The position numbers were made by a program, and so were the translations under genes. The notes under the pieces are model-generated. The model did no database searches. It saw only the letters and a list, made by a program, of their open reading frames with translations, and was not told where the DNA came from. From Pseudoalteromonas sp. T1lg75 (lineage in GTDB: Bacteria > Pseudomonadota > Gammaproteobacteria > Enterobacterales > Alteromonadaceae), in contig NZ_PQCD01000049.1 in the NCBI RefSeq assembly GCF_002964705.1, positions 124,001 to 188,000 on the forward strand: DNA of 64,000 bases. The letters are read 5' to 3'. This document shows, piece after piece, positions 9,206 to 21,409 of this stretch; the stretch's first letter is position 1; each line of letters opens with the position of its first letter.

Positions 9206-9393
9206 AGTTGCAAAGCTGCTAGGTAACTGCTCCTGCGTTACCCTAGTACCGCCGTCCATGGCGGCAAAGCCTCGCCCACAACTCCATTGTCGGCTTAAAG
9301 CACCGGCTTTGTCATGTAGGAAACCCACAACTCTGCCAAACAGGGGTTCCAAGGGGACTCGCCCCTTGGGTGTGATGGTAATCACACCAGCGG
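9206..9393. repeat. Chain of hairpins downstream of barA
   Basis: No gene seen. Consecutive inverted repeats: CTAGGTAAC/GTTACCCTAG, GCCG/CGGC around CCATGG, CCAAGGGG/CCCCTTGG (about 9349-9369) and GGTGTGAT/ATCACACC (9369-9388). The last may act as the barA terminator read on the minus strand, although a T-run is lacking. Looks like a composite of intergenic repeat units. Confidence 0.5.
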
Positions 9394-12153
9394 TCACAAC
9401 GAGTTGTTCTTCTCCAACCCTGCATCCGTCATCAAATTTCTAAGCTCATCGAGCAACTCCAGCAACTCGGGCTCGATATCATTGATGCTGGCCTGCTCCT
9501 TCATGGCCGTTTCAATCAGCTCGGCGAGCTTCTTCAGCTTTGGCACCCCGGTATAACAACAGGCGCCGTGGAACTTGTGAATAATAGACAGCAGGCGCTG
9601 ATGATCCTTGGCGGCGATGGCGTCTTCGATCAGGCTGGCGGTTTCCGGAATGCTCAGCAACAGCATGTTAAGCATCTCGTGAGCCAGGTCTTCCTTGCCT
9701 CCGGCGCGTTGCAGCGCAAGTTCCCAGTTAAGGCCATTGCTGGTAAAGGGGGGAGTGCTTGGGGTGCTCTTGTTGCCGTGACGCTCGCGCAGGCGTTTAT
9801 GATCGGCGCCGTGCTCCATAAGCACTTCGTGGAGCATGTCCTCGTCCAGGGGCTTGGTGAGGTAGCTGGCAAAGCCGACTTCCTTAAGCTGCTCCTTCTC
9901 GCCAGTTAATGCGTGGGCGGTCACGGCGATGATCGGGGTGTCCTCATTCAAGGAAGACTCACAGATCAGTTTACAGGCGGTAATGCCATCCATGATCGGC
10001 ATCTGAATGTCCATAAAGATCATATCGTATTTATGGCTCTTACAGACCTCCACCGCCTGGGCACCATTGTGGGCGGTGTCCAGCTCTTCTACCTGCTCTT
10101 CAAGCAGGGCGCAGATCAGTTTCAGATTGGCGTCGTTGTCGTCCACCACCAGGGCTTTTAACGGCAAGCGGTTGGCCTTGCGGTCCTGGGTGTGAATGGT
10201 GGGGTGGTCGAGGCGATAAGGCGCCGCCAGCATTTCACAGAACTTGCGATGATTAATGGGTTTGCTGAGACAGCCGTCGGCTCCGCTGCCAACCAGGGCC
10301 TCGCGCATATTGTGCGACACCGTATTGAGCAGCAAATAGATATAGTCGCTGTGTGGGCGCACCAGGGTGATCAGCTGTTTCATCAGCGCCATGGACTCGA
10401 CGCCACCGGCATCCCCAAGCACACAGATATCGAATGTGAAGGAGCCGGTGAGTACCTGCTCGAGCTCTTCCAGGCTGCGGCAGCCGCTCACATGCACACC
10501 CCAGGCATGTAAAATGCTGGTGGTGGCCATATAACTGTGCTCGTTTTGCTCGAAATACAGCACTCGTTTATTGGCCAAGGAGCTACAGGGCAGCTCGCTT
10601 TGGAAGTGGTGATCCGGCAGTTTAAATACCGCGTTGAAGGTAAAGCAGGTGCCCTTACCCGGCGCGCTGTTCAAGGTGATGCGTCCGCCCATGGCCTCCA
10701 CCAGATGCTTGGTGATAATAAGCCCCAGGCCGGTGCCACCAAACTTACGGGTAATGCTGGAGTCGGCCTGGCCAAAGGGGGTAAACAAGGTGTCTTGCTT
10801 ATCCATGGCGATGCCCACGCCGGTGTCTTTTACCGAGATCAACAAGGAGGTGCGCTCATCGGCCAGCAAACGACTGCTGATATCGATATTGATCTCACCC
10901 TGCTCGGTAAACTTAATGGCGTTACTCACCAGGTTCGTGAGGATCTGACGAAAACGGGTCGGATCGCCAAGCAGTTGCTCGGGCACATTGGGGTTTACAT
11001 GAATCGACAGTTCCAGGTTCTTTTCATGGGCGCCGGGGGCGAGCAGGGTCAGCACCTCGTTCACCGCGTCGCGCAATTGGAACTGAATACTTTCGAGCTC
11101 CATGGCGCCGGCTTCAAGTTTGGAAAAGTCGAGAATATCGCTGATGATGCTAAGCAGGCTGTTGGCCGAGGCCTCTATGGTATCCAGGTAATCTTTTTGG
11201 CTCTTATTAAGCGGCGTTTTATAAAGCTGGCGGGCAAAGCCGATGACGCCATTGAGCGGGGTACGCAGCTCGTGACTCATCTTCGCCAGGAAGTCCGACT
11301 TCACCTTGTTGGCGGCCAGGGCCTCGCGCTTGGCGATATTCAGCTGAATATTTTGGGTTTCATACTGTTCCAGAGTTTCCTGGTAATCGGCGGTGGCCTG
11401 GTCGATATGGCGCTGCATCTCGTCTTTTTCATCGGCCATGTATTCGGTGATGCTCACCAAGCCCAAACGCAATTGCTCCAATTCGCCTTGCATGGTCTGG
11501 GTGATATTTTGTGGTTCTTCGCCACGGGCGACCTCACCGGTGGCACGCACCAGGCGCGACAGAGGCTGGGTGATCATGCGGCTGAGGCGTATGGAGATCG
11601 CCACGGCAAAGCCGATGGCCAACAGGATCACCGCGGCGCTGATCAAAATTGCTTTTTGTTGCTCAATCACCGCGGCCTGGCGGTTAAATTGCACCATCAC
11701 AGTGCCGGCGGTTTGAAATGGCAGATGGCTTGGGGCATTGGGATCGAGTACGCCGCGATAGAAAATTAAAAACTGATCGTCGCGAATGGCCTTGTTCAGG
11801 CTTTGATGCACCTCGGGAGGAATAGTAGTCAGGCGCTCAAAATTTCGATGCAGATTGCTGGTCACCACCAAAGAATCGCTGGCATCAAAAATGGCCACCG
11901 ACTTGATCAGCGGCGAGTGCATATTGTGAATGTGTCGGGCAATACGTTCTAAGGCGGCTTTGTCGTTTTTAACTAAGGGTTGCTCAATGGCAATACTTAA
12001 TGGCTCGATAATGGTGCTGCCTTGCTCAATGAGAAATTCATCCAACTCTAGGTAGCGATTTATAGTAAAATAACCGCCGAGCAATAGACCAATCACCACG
12101 GTAGGCACCAAGGTCAGGATCAGGACTGAATCCCGAAGGCCTAGTCGGTTCAT
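9394..12153 (-). CDS. barA: BarA-type hybrid sensor histidine kinase
   Basis: 919 residues from the ATG at 12153. Order: TM1 (about 8-30), periplasmic domain, TM2 (168-188), HAMP, HisKA with H294 in SHELRTPLN, HATPase (DTGVGI, GGTGLGL), a degenerate receiver (about 528-645, no acidic pocket or phospho-Asp), a complete receiver (about 667-785; phospho-Asp D715 in FMDIQMPIMDG) and a C-terminal Hpt domain with HKFHG (H862). BarA phosphorylates UvrY/GacA to activate csrB-type sRNAs. It is divergent from rlmD-relA, the conserved Alteromonadales arrangement. An upstream TTG at 12159 is a less likely start. Confidence 0.93.
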   Translation of the reverse strand: MNRLGLRDSVLILTLVPTVVIGLLLGGYFTINRYLELDEFLIEQGSTIIEPLSIAIEQPLVKNDKAALERIARHIHNMHSPLIKSVAIFDASDSLVVTSNLHRNFERLTTIPPEVHQSLNKAIRDDQFLIFYRGVLDPNAPSHLPFQTAGTVMVQFNRQAAVIEQQKAILISAAVILLAIGFAVAISIRLSRMITQPLSRLVRATGEVARGEEPQNITQTMQGELEQLRLGLVSITEYMADEKDEMQRHIDQATADYQETLEQYETQNIQLNIAKREALAANKVKSDFLAKMSHELRTPLNGVIGFARQLYKTPLNKSQKDYLDTIEASANSLLSIISDILDFSKLEAGAMELESIQFQLRDAVNEVLTLLAPGAHEKNLELSIHVNPNVPEQLLGDPTRFRQILTNLVSNAIKFTEQGEINIDISSRLLADERTSLLISVKDTGVGIAMDKQDTLFTPFGQADSSITRKFGGTGLGLIITKHLVEAMGGRITLNSAPGKGTCFTFNAVFKLPDHHFQSELPCSSLANKRVLYFEQNEHSYMATTSILHAWGVHVSGCRSLEELEQVLTGSFTFDICVLGDAGGVESMALMKQLITLVRPHSDYIYLLLNTVSHNMREALVGSGADGCLSKPINHRKFCEMLAAPYRLDHPTIHTQDRKANRLPLKALVVDDNDANLKLICALLEEQVEELDTAHNGAQAVEVCKSHKYDMIFMDIQMPIMDGITACKLICESSLNEDTPIIAVTAHALTGEKEQLKEVGFASYLTKPLDEDMLHEVLMEHGADHKRLRERHGNKSTPSTPPFTSNGLNWELALQRAGGKEDLAHEMLNMLLLSIPETASLIEDAIAAKDHQRLLSIIHKFHGACCYTGVPKLKKLAELIETAMKEQASINDIEPELLELLDELRNLMTDAGLEKNNSL

Positions 12154-12233
12154 AAGCAAACAAATAAATGAGACTGTGTTAAGTTTAGGTTATAGCTTAC
12201 ACCGATCTTTAGCAATGTAAATTAGGGCGGGGC

Positions 12234-13544
12234 ATGGCGAACTTTTTTAAGCCAAGTAAAAAACAAGTTAAAAATCAAACGCAAGAGCTAAGCATCCAGA
12301 GTATGGATCACCATGGTCGTGGTGTAGCAAAAAGTAACGGCAAGGTGGTTTTTGTTAACGGTAGCTTAACAGGTGAGCGTGTGCTTGCCCGCATCAGCGC
12401 CGATAAGAAGAGTTACGCCGAGGCACAATGCATTAAGGTACTCGAATCCAGTGCGGCGCGAGTGACACCCCTATGCCAGCATTATCAGCAATGTGGCGGC
12501 TGTAACTTGCAGCACTTGGAGTTGCAGGCCCAGCTGGATGCCAAACAGCAGGCGGTGGGTGCCTTGTTTGCCAAATTTACCGGTCAAAGCGAATTACCCT
12601 GGCAGCGGCCGATAGAAAGTCAGCCCTGGCATTATCGTCGCAGCGCCCGTATCAGCATCTTCCATGATAAGAATCGCGGTCTGCAGGTGGGCTTTCGTCA
12701 GCAAGGCTCCAAGCAGATAGTTAACATCGAACACTGCCCGGTGTTGGAGCAGGGCTTTGCCGAGGTTTTTGCCTTCTTTCGCGCCCAGATAAATCAGCAT
12801 CCGGCGCTGCGCTCCTTGTCCCATTTGCAACTGGTGGCCACAGATGAAAAGCATTACCTAGTTATACGTTACACCAAGGCCATTGCCGATAAGGTGCAGC
12901 AATTGGTGGCTGATGCCGCCAAGGAGCATGACTGGTCCCTGGTGTGGCAGCACAGCGCCGAGCAGCGCTTACCGGCGGCCAGCTACCAGATTAAGCAGGG
13001 TGACTTGTCCTTGCAGTTTGGCCTGGATAACTTTATTCAGGTGAATGCCGAGGTGAACGAGCAGATGCTGACGCAGGCCATGCAGTGGCTGAACTTAGGC
13101 GCCGATGAGCAGGTGCTGGATCTGTTTTGTGGGGTGGGTAACTTCTCCTTATTGGCAGCACAACAGGCAAAAAGAGTGGTCGGTGTTGAGGGCGTTGCCT
13201 CGGCTGTGGACTATGCTCAGTTAAATGCCCAGGCTAACGCGCTGGATAATTGCCAATTCCATTGTTTCGATTTAACCGAGCCCTTGGCGCAGGCGAGCTG
13301 GTTTGATAAAAACCTCGATGTGTTGCTGCTTGATCCGTCGCGCATGGGCGCCGAGGCCATACTTGCGCAATTACCGCTCAAACAGTTCAAACGCGTCTTG
13401 TACGTGTCTTGTGATCCCGTTACTCTGGCGAGAGACAGCAAAACGATACTTGCAGCCGGTTTTACTCTTAATAAGCTGGGCATTATGAACATGTTCCCGC
13501 ACACCGGTCATATCGAAACAATGGCATTATTTACAAGGGGGTAG
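12234..13544 (+). CDS. rlmD: 23S rRNA m5U1939 methyltransferase RlmD
   Basis: 436 residues. An N-terminal TRAM domain (about 15-70) is followed by a 4Fe-4S site with C81, C87, C90 and C168, the SAM-binding motif LDLFCGVGNFS (296-305) and the catalytic cysteine C393 in VSCDP. It methylates U1939 of 23S rRNA using SAM. It is divergently transcribed from barA with 80 bp between the starts and is followed 8 bp later by relA. Confidence 0.96.
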   Translation: MANFFKPSKKQVKNQTQELSIQSMDHHGRGVAKSNGKVVFVNGSLTGERVLARISADKKSYAEAQCIKVLESSAARVTPLCQHYQQCGGCNLQHLELQAQLDAKQQAVGALFAKFTGQSELPWQRPIESQPWHYRRSARISIFHDKNRGLQVGFRQQGSKQIVNIEHCPVLEQGFAEVFAFFRAQINQHPALRSLSHLQLVATDEKHYLVIRYTKAIADKVQQLVADAAKEHDWSLVWQHSAEQRLPAASYQIKQGDLSLQFGLDNFIQVNAEVNEQMLTQAMQWLNLGADEQVLDLFCGVGNFSLLAAQQAKRVVGVEGVASAVDYAQLNAQANALDNCQFHCFDLTEPLAQASWFDKNLDVLLLDPSRMGAEAILAQLPLKQFKRVLYVSCDPVTLARDSKTILAAGFTLNKLGIMNMFPHTGHIETMALFTRG

Positions 13545-13552
13545 AGTCCGCC

Positions 13553-15718
13553 ATGGTGGCAACTAGACAGTCGCATCGCACCGATATCGAAAACTTCGAC
13601 AGCGCTTTAAAGCAGCTGGGGTTAAGTGACGAGAAGTACCAGTTGGTGAAAGCCGCTACCGATTATTGCGGCGAGCTTCGCAATGCTGACAGCGACCGCT
13701 TGGCGCTGGAAATGGTGGAAATTCTGGCGCAACTGAATCTTGATGCGACCTCCCTGGCCACCGCCTACCTGACACCGTATTTCCTTGCTGAAAAAATCGC
13801 GATTAGTGACGTCAGTGAAGACTTCAATAAAGACGTTGGCCTGTTGCTGACCGGGGTGGAGCAAATGGCCACCATCAGCACCTTGGCTCATGCCTCTAAC
13901 GGCCAGGTGCAGGTGGATAAGATCCGCCGCATGTTGCTGGCCATGGTCGAAGACGTGCGTGCCGTGGTCATTAAGCTGGCGCAGCAGGTGTGTTATTTGC
14001 GCGAGGTGAAAAACGCCGACGAAGAAGAGCGGGTCATTGCCGCCAAGGAAACCAGCAATATTTTCGCCCCCTTGGCCAATCGTTTGGGTATAGGCCAATT
14101 GAAATGGGAGCTCGAAGATCTCGCGTTTCGTTATTTGCATCCGCAAACCTATAAACGCATCGCCAAACTGTTAGAAGAAAAGCGCCTCGACCGCGAAGAA
14201 TATATGCGCGACATGGTCAAGCAGGTGCAAACCAAGCTTGATGAAGCGGGCATTAAGGGCGAGGTTTACGGCCGCCCTAAGCATATCTACAGCATCTATA
14301 AAAAGATGAGCAAAAAGAACTATGAGTTCGACCAGCTCTTCGATATTCGCGCCATGCGCATCGTGGTAGATAAGATTCAGGATTGTTATGGCGCCCTCGG
14401 CGTGGTGCACACCAGCTGGCGTCATCTGCCTAAAGAATTCGACGATTACGTCGCCACGCCAAAACCTAACGGCTATCAGTCCATCCACACCGTGGTTTTT
14501 GGCCCCGAGGGCAAAACCGTGGAGATTCAAATTCGCACCGCGCAGATGCACGAGGATGCGGAGCTCGGTGTGGCCGCGCACTGGATGTATAAAGAAGGGG
14601 CACTGTCCGGGCGCGACAGCGGTTATGAGCAAAAGATCAGTTGGCTGCAAAAAATTCTGCAATGGCAAGAAGAAGTGGTCGACGGCACAGACCTGGCCGA
14701 TGAACTGAAAAACCAGGTGGTGGAAGACAGGGTCTATGTCTTTACCCCGCGCGGCGATATTTTCGACTTGCCCTATGGCGCCACGCCGCTGGACTTTGCC
14801 TACTATATTCATTCCAACGTTGGCCATCGCTGCATCGGCGCCAAGGTGTTTGGCAAAATTGTGCCCTTTACCTATCAGTTGCAGACCGGCGATCAGGTGG
14901 AAATTCTCACCCAGAAAGAGCCGAACCCAAGCCGCGACTGGTTAAACCCATCCCTTGGCTATATTCGTTCATCACGAGCGCGGGCGAAGATCCATCATTG
15001 GTTTAAGCAGCTCGACAGGGATAAAAACCTGCAGGCCGGTAAGGACATACTCGATAACGAGTTGCAGAAGCTGGACCTTACCTACAAGGATCTCGACCCG
15101 GCCATTAAGCGCTTTAACTTCACTAATCTGGATGACCTGCTGGTGGCCATAGGCGCCGCCGATGTGCGCTTAAACCAGTTGCTGAACTTTGTGCAAAACA
15201 AGGGTGAGCCCGAGCCGCAAATTAAGTTTAAGCAGCCCAGTCGCAATACCAAGGCGGATAAAAACGGCATAGTGGTGGAAGGCGTCGGCTCTCTGATGAG
15301 TCATATGGCCGGCTGTTGTGAGCCGGTGCCCGGCGATGCTATCTGTGGTTATATTACCCAGGGCCGCGGCATTGCCGTGCACCGCAGCGACTGTGAGCAA
15401 TTTGCCACCTTGCAGGAGCGCCACCCGGAGCGCATTGTCGAGGTCAGCTGGTCGGCAAAAACCAGCAGTGATTTTGCCTTGTCTATCAAGGTTGAAGCCA
15501 ATGACCGTCAGGGGTTGATTCGCGATATCAGTTCGGTGCTGGCCAATGAAAAGGTCAATGTGCTGAGCATGAATGTGAACACGGTGGACGAGAAACAGCT
15601 GGCGATTTTCAATATGAAGATTGCGGTGTCGGATTTAAGCAGCACTAACCGCTTACTGACCAAGCTGATGCAAATCGAGGGTGTCTACGACGCCTCTCGT
15701 GTGGGAGCGGGCGGATGA
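13553..15718 (+). CDS. relA: (p)ppGpp synthetase I, RelA
   Basis: 721 residues. The N-terminal hydrolase-like domain lacks the HD catalytic pair, as expected for a synthetase-only RelA. The synthetase domain (about 230-350) carries YGRPKHIYSIYKKM and PKPNGYQSIHT. Then come TGS (about 395-460), the zinc-finger/CC region with GCCEPVPGD (about 585) and a C-terminal ACT domain (about 645-715). It makes (p)ppGpp on ribosomes stalled by uncharged tRNA. It starts 8 bp after rlmD and overlaps mazG by 4 bp. Confidence 0.97.
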   Translation: MVATRQSHRTDIENFDSALKQLGLSDEKYQLVKAATDYCGELRNADSDRLALEMVEILAQLNLDATSLATAYLTPYFLAEKIAISDVSEDFNKDVGLLLTGVEQMATISTLAHASNGQVQVDKIRRMLLAMVEDVRAVVIKLAQQVCYLREVKNADEEERVIAAKETSNIFAPLANRLGIGQLKWELEDLAFRYLHPQTYKRIAKLLEEKRLDREEYMRDMVKQVQTKLDEAGIKGEVYGRPKHIYSIYKKMSKKNYEFDQLFDIRAMRIVVDKIQDCYGALGVVHTSWRHLPKEFDDYVATPKPNGYQSIHTVVFGPEGKTVEIQIRTAQMHEDAELGVAAHWMYKEGALSGRDSGYEQKISWLQKILQWQEEVVDGTDLADELKNQVVEDRVYVFTPRGDIFDLPYGATPLDFAYYIHSNVGHRCIGAKVFGKIVPFTYQLQTGDQVEILTQKEPNPSRDWLNPSLGYIRSSRARAKIHHWFKQLDRDKNLQAGKDILDNELQKLDLTYKDLDPAIKRFNFTNLDDLLVAIGAADVRLNQLLNFVQNKGEPEPQIKFKQPSRNTKADKNGIVVEGVGSLMSHMAGCCEPVPGDAICGYITQGRGIAVHRSDCEQFATLQERHPERIVEVSWSAKTSSDFALSIKVEANDRQGLIRDISSVLANEKVNVLSMNVNTVDEKQLAIFNMKIAVSDLSSTNRLLTKLMQIEGVYDASRVGAGG

Positions 15719-16482
15719 GCCACAACGCCGTTGCCGAGCTACAGGCCATCATGGCCAAGTTGCGCTGTCCCGACTCCGGTTGTGACTGGGACTTGGCGCA
15801 AACCTTTGAAACCATAGTGCCGCATACCCTGGAAGAAGCCTATGAGGTGGCCGACACCATAGAGCGTGGCGCCTATGATGAGCTCAAGGCGGAACTTGGG
15901 GATCTGCTGTTTCAGGTTATTTTCTACAGCCAGCTGGCAAGCGAGCAACAATTGTTTGACTTTAATGCCGTGGTCGCCGAGCTCAATACCAAGCTAAAAC
16001 AGCGCCACCCTCATATTTTTGCTGATGGCCAAGTCCAGGATAACTGGGAAACCCGTAAGCATCAGGCTCGTCAGGCCAAGGGCCAGCATCATCTGCTCGA
16101 TGATATTCCCGCCAATCTGCCGGCGCTCAGTGCCGCCAACAAGATTCAAAAACGCGTTGCCGCGGTGGGCTTTGACTGGCCCAGTGTTGATGGTGCCCTG
16201 GACAAGGTCGCCGAGGAAGTGCTTGAGGTGCGAGAGGCCATAGACCATGACCCAAATAGCGAGCACTGCGCCGAGGAAATTGGCGACCTGCTGTTTGCCA
16301 CCGTCAATGTAGCCCGTCATCTTGGTCGAGACCCGGAGCAACTGCTGCGCCAGGCCAACCGCAAGTTTAGTCGTCGCTTTAATGGCGTCGAGGAGCAGCT
16401 AACGGCTCAAGGCCTGGGCCTGCAAGACGCCGATTTAGCGCAGATGGAAGCGGCCTGGCAGGCGGTAAAAGGGCAGGAGTAA
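15715..16482 (+). CDS. mazG: Nucleoside triphosphate pyrophosphohydrolase MazG
   Basis: 255 residues with two tandem MazG domains; the metal-binding EExxD-type motifs appear as LEEAYEVAD and ELGDLLFQ in the first, and as EEVLEVREAI and EEIGDLLFA in the second. It hydrolyses (d)NTPs to monophosphates, and in E. coli it lowers (p)ppGpp and antagonises MazF effects. The ATGA overlap with relA indicates coupled expression, with stringent-response synthesis and nucleotide clean-up in one unit. Confidence 0.96.
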   Translation: MSHNAVAELQAIMAKLRCPDSGCDWDLAQTFETIVPHTLEEAYEVADTIERGAYDELKAELGDLLFQVIFYSQLASEQQLFDFNAVVAELNTKLKQRHPHIFADGQVQDNWETRKHQARQAKGQHHLLDDIPANLPALSAANKIQKRVAAVGFDWPSVDGALDKVAEEVLEVREAIDHDPNSEHCAEEIGDLLFATVNVARHLGRDPEQLLRQANRKFSRRFNGVEEQLTAQGLGLQDADLAQMEAAWQAVKGQE

Positions 16483-16549
16483 AGGTGCTCCCAAGGGGGC
16501 TTCCAAGGGCGCTTCCTAGGGTGAATTTTAACTGGATTGGCCGAGGGGG

Positions 16550-16561
16550 GTTTGCTATACT
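16550..16561 (+). promoter_or_regulatory. Extended -10 promoter for pyrG
   Basis: TGCTATACT forms an extended -10 (TATACT at 16556-16561) 56 bp before the pyrG ATG; no clear -35. The purine-rich GAGGGGGG run lies just upstream. The leader begins near CGCCCC, so C-run-sensitive initiation as known for pyrG in some bacteria is conceivable but not demonstrated. Confidence 0.4.
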
Positions 16562-16601
16562 ATCGCCCCGTCTTGATTCTATAATTTAATCCATTTCCTG
16601 A

Positions 16602-19664
<3,063 letters not shown>

Positions 19665-19684
19665 GCGCAGCTTATTTAGCCAAG

Positions 19685-19714
19685 AAAAAACCGCGGTCTT
19701 ACCGCGGTTTTTTT
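19685..19714 (+). terminator. Terminator between eno and mutH (possibly bidirectional)
   Basis: AAAAAACCGCGGT-CTT-ACCGCGGTTTTTTT: strong GC stem flanked by A and T runs, so it could serve both eno (plus) and mutH (minus). Confidence 0.88.
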
Positions 19715-19780
19715 ATGCCTGTTTATTGCCGCCCTTGAGGGAAGCTTTGGTATGCCTACTGGCAAGCCTGAGGACTAGCC

Positions 19781-20449
19781 TTACGGCTGAAACTGCTGGG
19801 CGAGGATCTGCCGGGTAAACTGGGTTTTTAAATAAAAGCCCCGAGGCAGGGTTTGAATGCGCTCGCCATTTTTGCCTATGGCAGCGGTCAGGGCCTTGCT
19901 GTTGGCGGCCTTGGGACGCAGTTGTAAGACCTCGCCAAAATGGCCATTTACCTGCTCAATCTGCCCCAGGGCTACCATCTCGGTGAGCTCTTCCCAATCT
20001 CGTTTCAGCTGGGCGAACTGCCGCGCATTGGGCTGCCATAAAAAACCAGTGCCGATAACCCGCTCCACCACGGGGATATCGCGCTCGGCGAGAATCGGCA
20101 GCCATAACACATGACAGAGTTTTTTATACACGGTACTTTGCTCGAAACTCAGCCCGGTCACCTGGGTGAGGGGGGCGACGCTGACAAAGGTGGTTTCCAG
20201 CGGCGTGCCCTGATAGGAAATAGGCAGGGTTTTTAATTCCACGCCAAGGGCGGGAAAGTCCGGCTCTGGCAAAGAGCCCGCGGTAGCGCCCAGCACATAT
20301 TCCAACAGTTGCCCAACCCAGCCTTTTTCCCGCTGCAAATGTTCGGGGGTTTTAAAACCGTATTGCTGGGCAAGGTCGCCCAGGGTCATGCCGGCAATAG
20401 CATCGACGCGCTGGCGCAGTTGTGCAAGGTTTGAAGGTGGAGAAATCAT
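19781..20449 (-). CDS. mutH: DNA mismatch repair endonuclease MutH
   Basis: 222 residues from the ATG at 20449. The catalytic D-x6-E-x-K motif is D64, E71, K73 (DFPALGVELK). MutH nicks the unmethylated strand at hemimethylated GATC after activation by MutS-MutL, so its presence implies Dam methylation in this organism. It is divergent from rppH-ptsP, with an AT-rich DnaA-box-containing gap of 424 bp between them. An upstream TTG would add 13 residues but is not preferred. Confidence 0.96.
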   Translation of the reverse strand: MISPPSNLAQLRQRVDAIAGMTLGDLAQQYGFKTPEHLQREKGWVGQLLEYVLGATAGSLPEPDFPALGVELKTLPISYQGTPLETTFVSVAPLTQVTGLSFEQSTVYKKLCHVLWLPILAERDIPVVERVIGTGFLWQPNARQFAQLKRDWEELTEMVALGQIEQVNGHFGEVLQLRPKAANSKALTAAIGKNGERIQTLPRGFYLKTQFTRQILAQQFQP

Positions 20450-20499
20450 AGCTACTCGATAAGGGCCCTGGAGGTCTGATTGTAACAAAGGGGCGTGCC

Positions 20500-20873
20500 G
20501 TTAGGTACAGGGAATCTGGGTGTTGTTATTTTGAGCAGAAAAAATCGGGTGCTTTTTTGCTCACCTATTTGCTTTAATTTTATTTGTAATGCATTGATTT
20601 TAATGGTTTATTTTTATAGTTGTTAAGATTTTATACAATTGGCATGATGTTTTAATCCACAAAATACAGATGTATAAACACATTTATCCACAGAATCTGT
20701 GGAGAAAAGCGGTTTTGCACCGGTCGATTGTGGATTTGTTTTATTTTTATCCGTAGTTATTAAAAGTTATGCACAACATGTGAGTAACTTGGTGTTAGTT
20801 GCGAATATTATTTGCTGTCAATTGGCGATTGTGGAACAATCGATAAAAATCGACTTACAAAAGAGGCACTAAG
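20500..20873. promoter_or_regulatory. AT-rich mutH-rppH gap with DnaA-box cluster (DARS2-like candidate)
   Basis: Two exact DnaA boxes, TTATCCACA (20684-20692) and TTATGCACA (20767-20775), plus near matches TAATCCACA (20653-20661), TGTGGAGAA (20698-20706, facing the first exact box with 5 bp between), TGTGGATTT (20729-20737) and TGTGGAACA (20831-20839). The surrounding DNA is very AT-rich, with A/T tracts suitable for IHF. In E. coli the DnaA-reactivating sequence DARS2 lies next to mutH (mutH-ygdR). The gap must also hold the rppH promoter. Confidence 0.6.
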
Positions 20874-21395
20874 GTGATTGATGCCGAAGGTTTTCGTGCC
20901 AACGTCGGAATCGTAATCTGTAATAATCAGGGTCAGGTATTTTGGGCCCGCCGTTACGGCCAGCATTCATGGCAATTTCCTCAGGGCGGAGTGGACGATG
21001 GCGAGACGCCAGAGCAAACCATGTACCGCGAACTGCATGAAGAAGTGGGCCTGCGCCCGGAAGATGTCGAGGTGATAGCCAGCTCGCGTCATTGGTTGCG
21101 TTATAAATTACCGAAACGGTTAATACGCCGTGATTCGACCCCGGTTTGTATTGGCCAAAAGCAAAAGTGGTTCCTGCTTAAACTAAAATGCAAAGATGAA
21201 GACGTAAACTTACTGAAAACCCATCATCCCGAGTTTGATGATTGGCGTTGGGTAAGTTACTGGTATCCGGTGCGCCAGGTCGTGGCCTTTAAACGCGATG
21301 TCTACCGCCGGGTAATGAAAGAGTTTGCCCCTATTGCGATGCCGTTTAATCGTAAGGAGTCATCCCCACAGGGGCAGTGGCGTAACCGCCGTTAA
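20874..21395 (+). CDS. rppH: RNA pyrophosphohydrolase RppH
   Basis: 173 residues starting at a GTG (20874) preceded by AGAGGCAC; the N-terminus [16 protein letters not shown] matches the family exactly at this point. The Nudix box runs from about G38 to L60 (REL-HEEVG core). RppH removes pyrophosphate from 5'-triphosphate mRNA ends to start RNase E decay. ptsP follows after 14 bp, the conserved rppH-ptsP pair. Confidence 0.97.
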   Translation: MIDAEGFRANVGIVICNNQGQVFWARRYGQHSWQFPQGGVDDGETPEQTMYRELHEEVGLRPEDVEVIASSRHWLRYKLPKRLIRRDSTPVCIGQKQKWFLLKLKCKDEDVNLLKTHHPEFDDWRWVSYWYPVRQVVAFKRDVYRRVMKEFAPIAMPFNRKESSPQGQWRNRR

Positions 21396-21409
21396 GGAGA
21401 GTTTTCGTT

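Noticed and set aside
9149..9443. Overlapping 82- and 87-codon frames on opposite strands downstream of barA
   Set aside because: Both lie in the hairpin chain and overlap the barA end; no start signals.
10537..11769. 410-codon open frame on the plus strand opposite barA
   Set aside because: It is antisense to the well-supported HisKA/HAMP part of barA, has no ribosome site or family resemblance, and its composition is that of a GC-skewed shadow frame.
14171..14827. 218-codon minus-strand frame within relA
   Set aside because: Shadow of relA in the synthetase/TGS region; no independent support.
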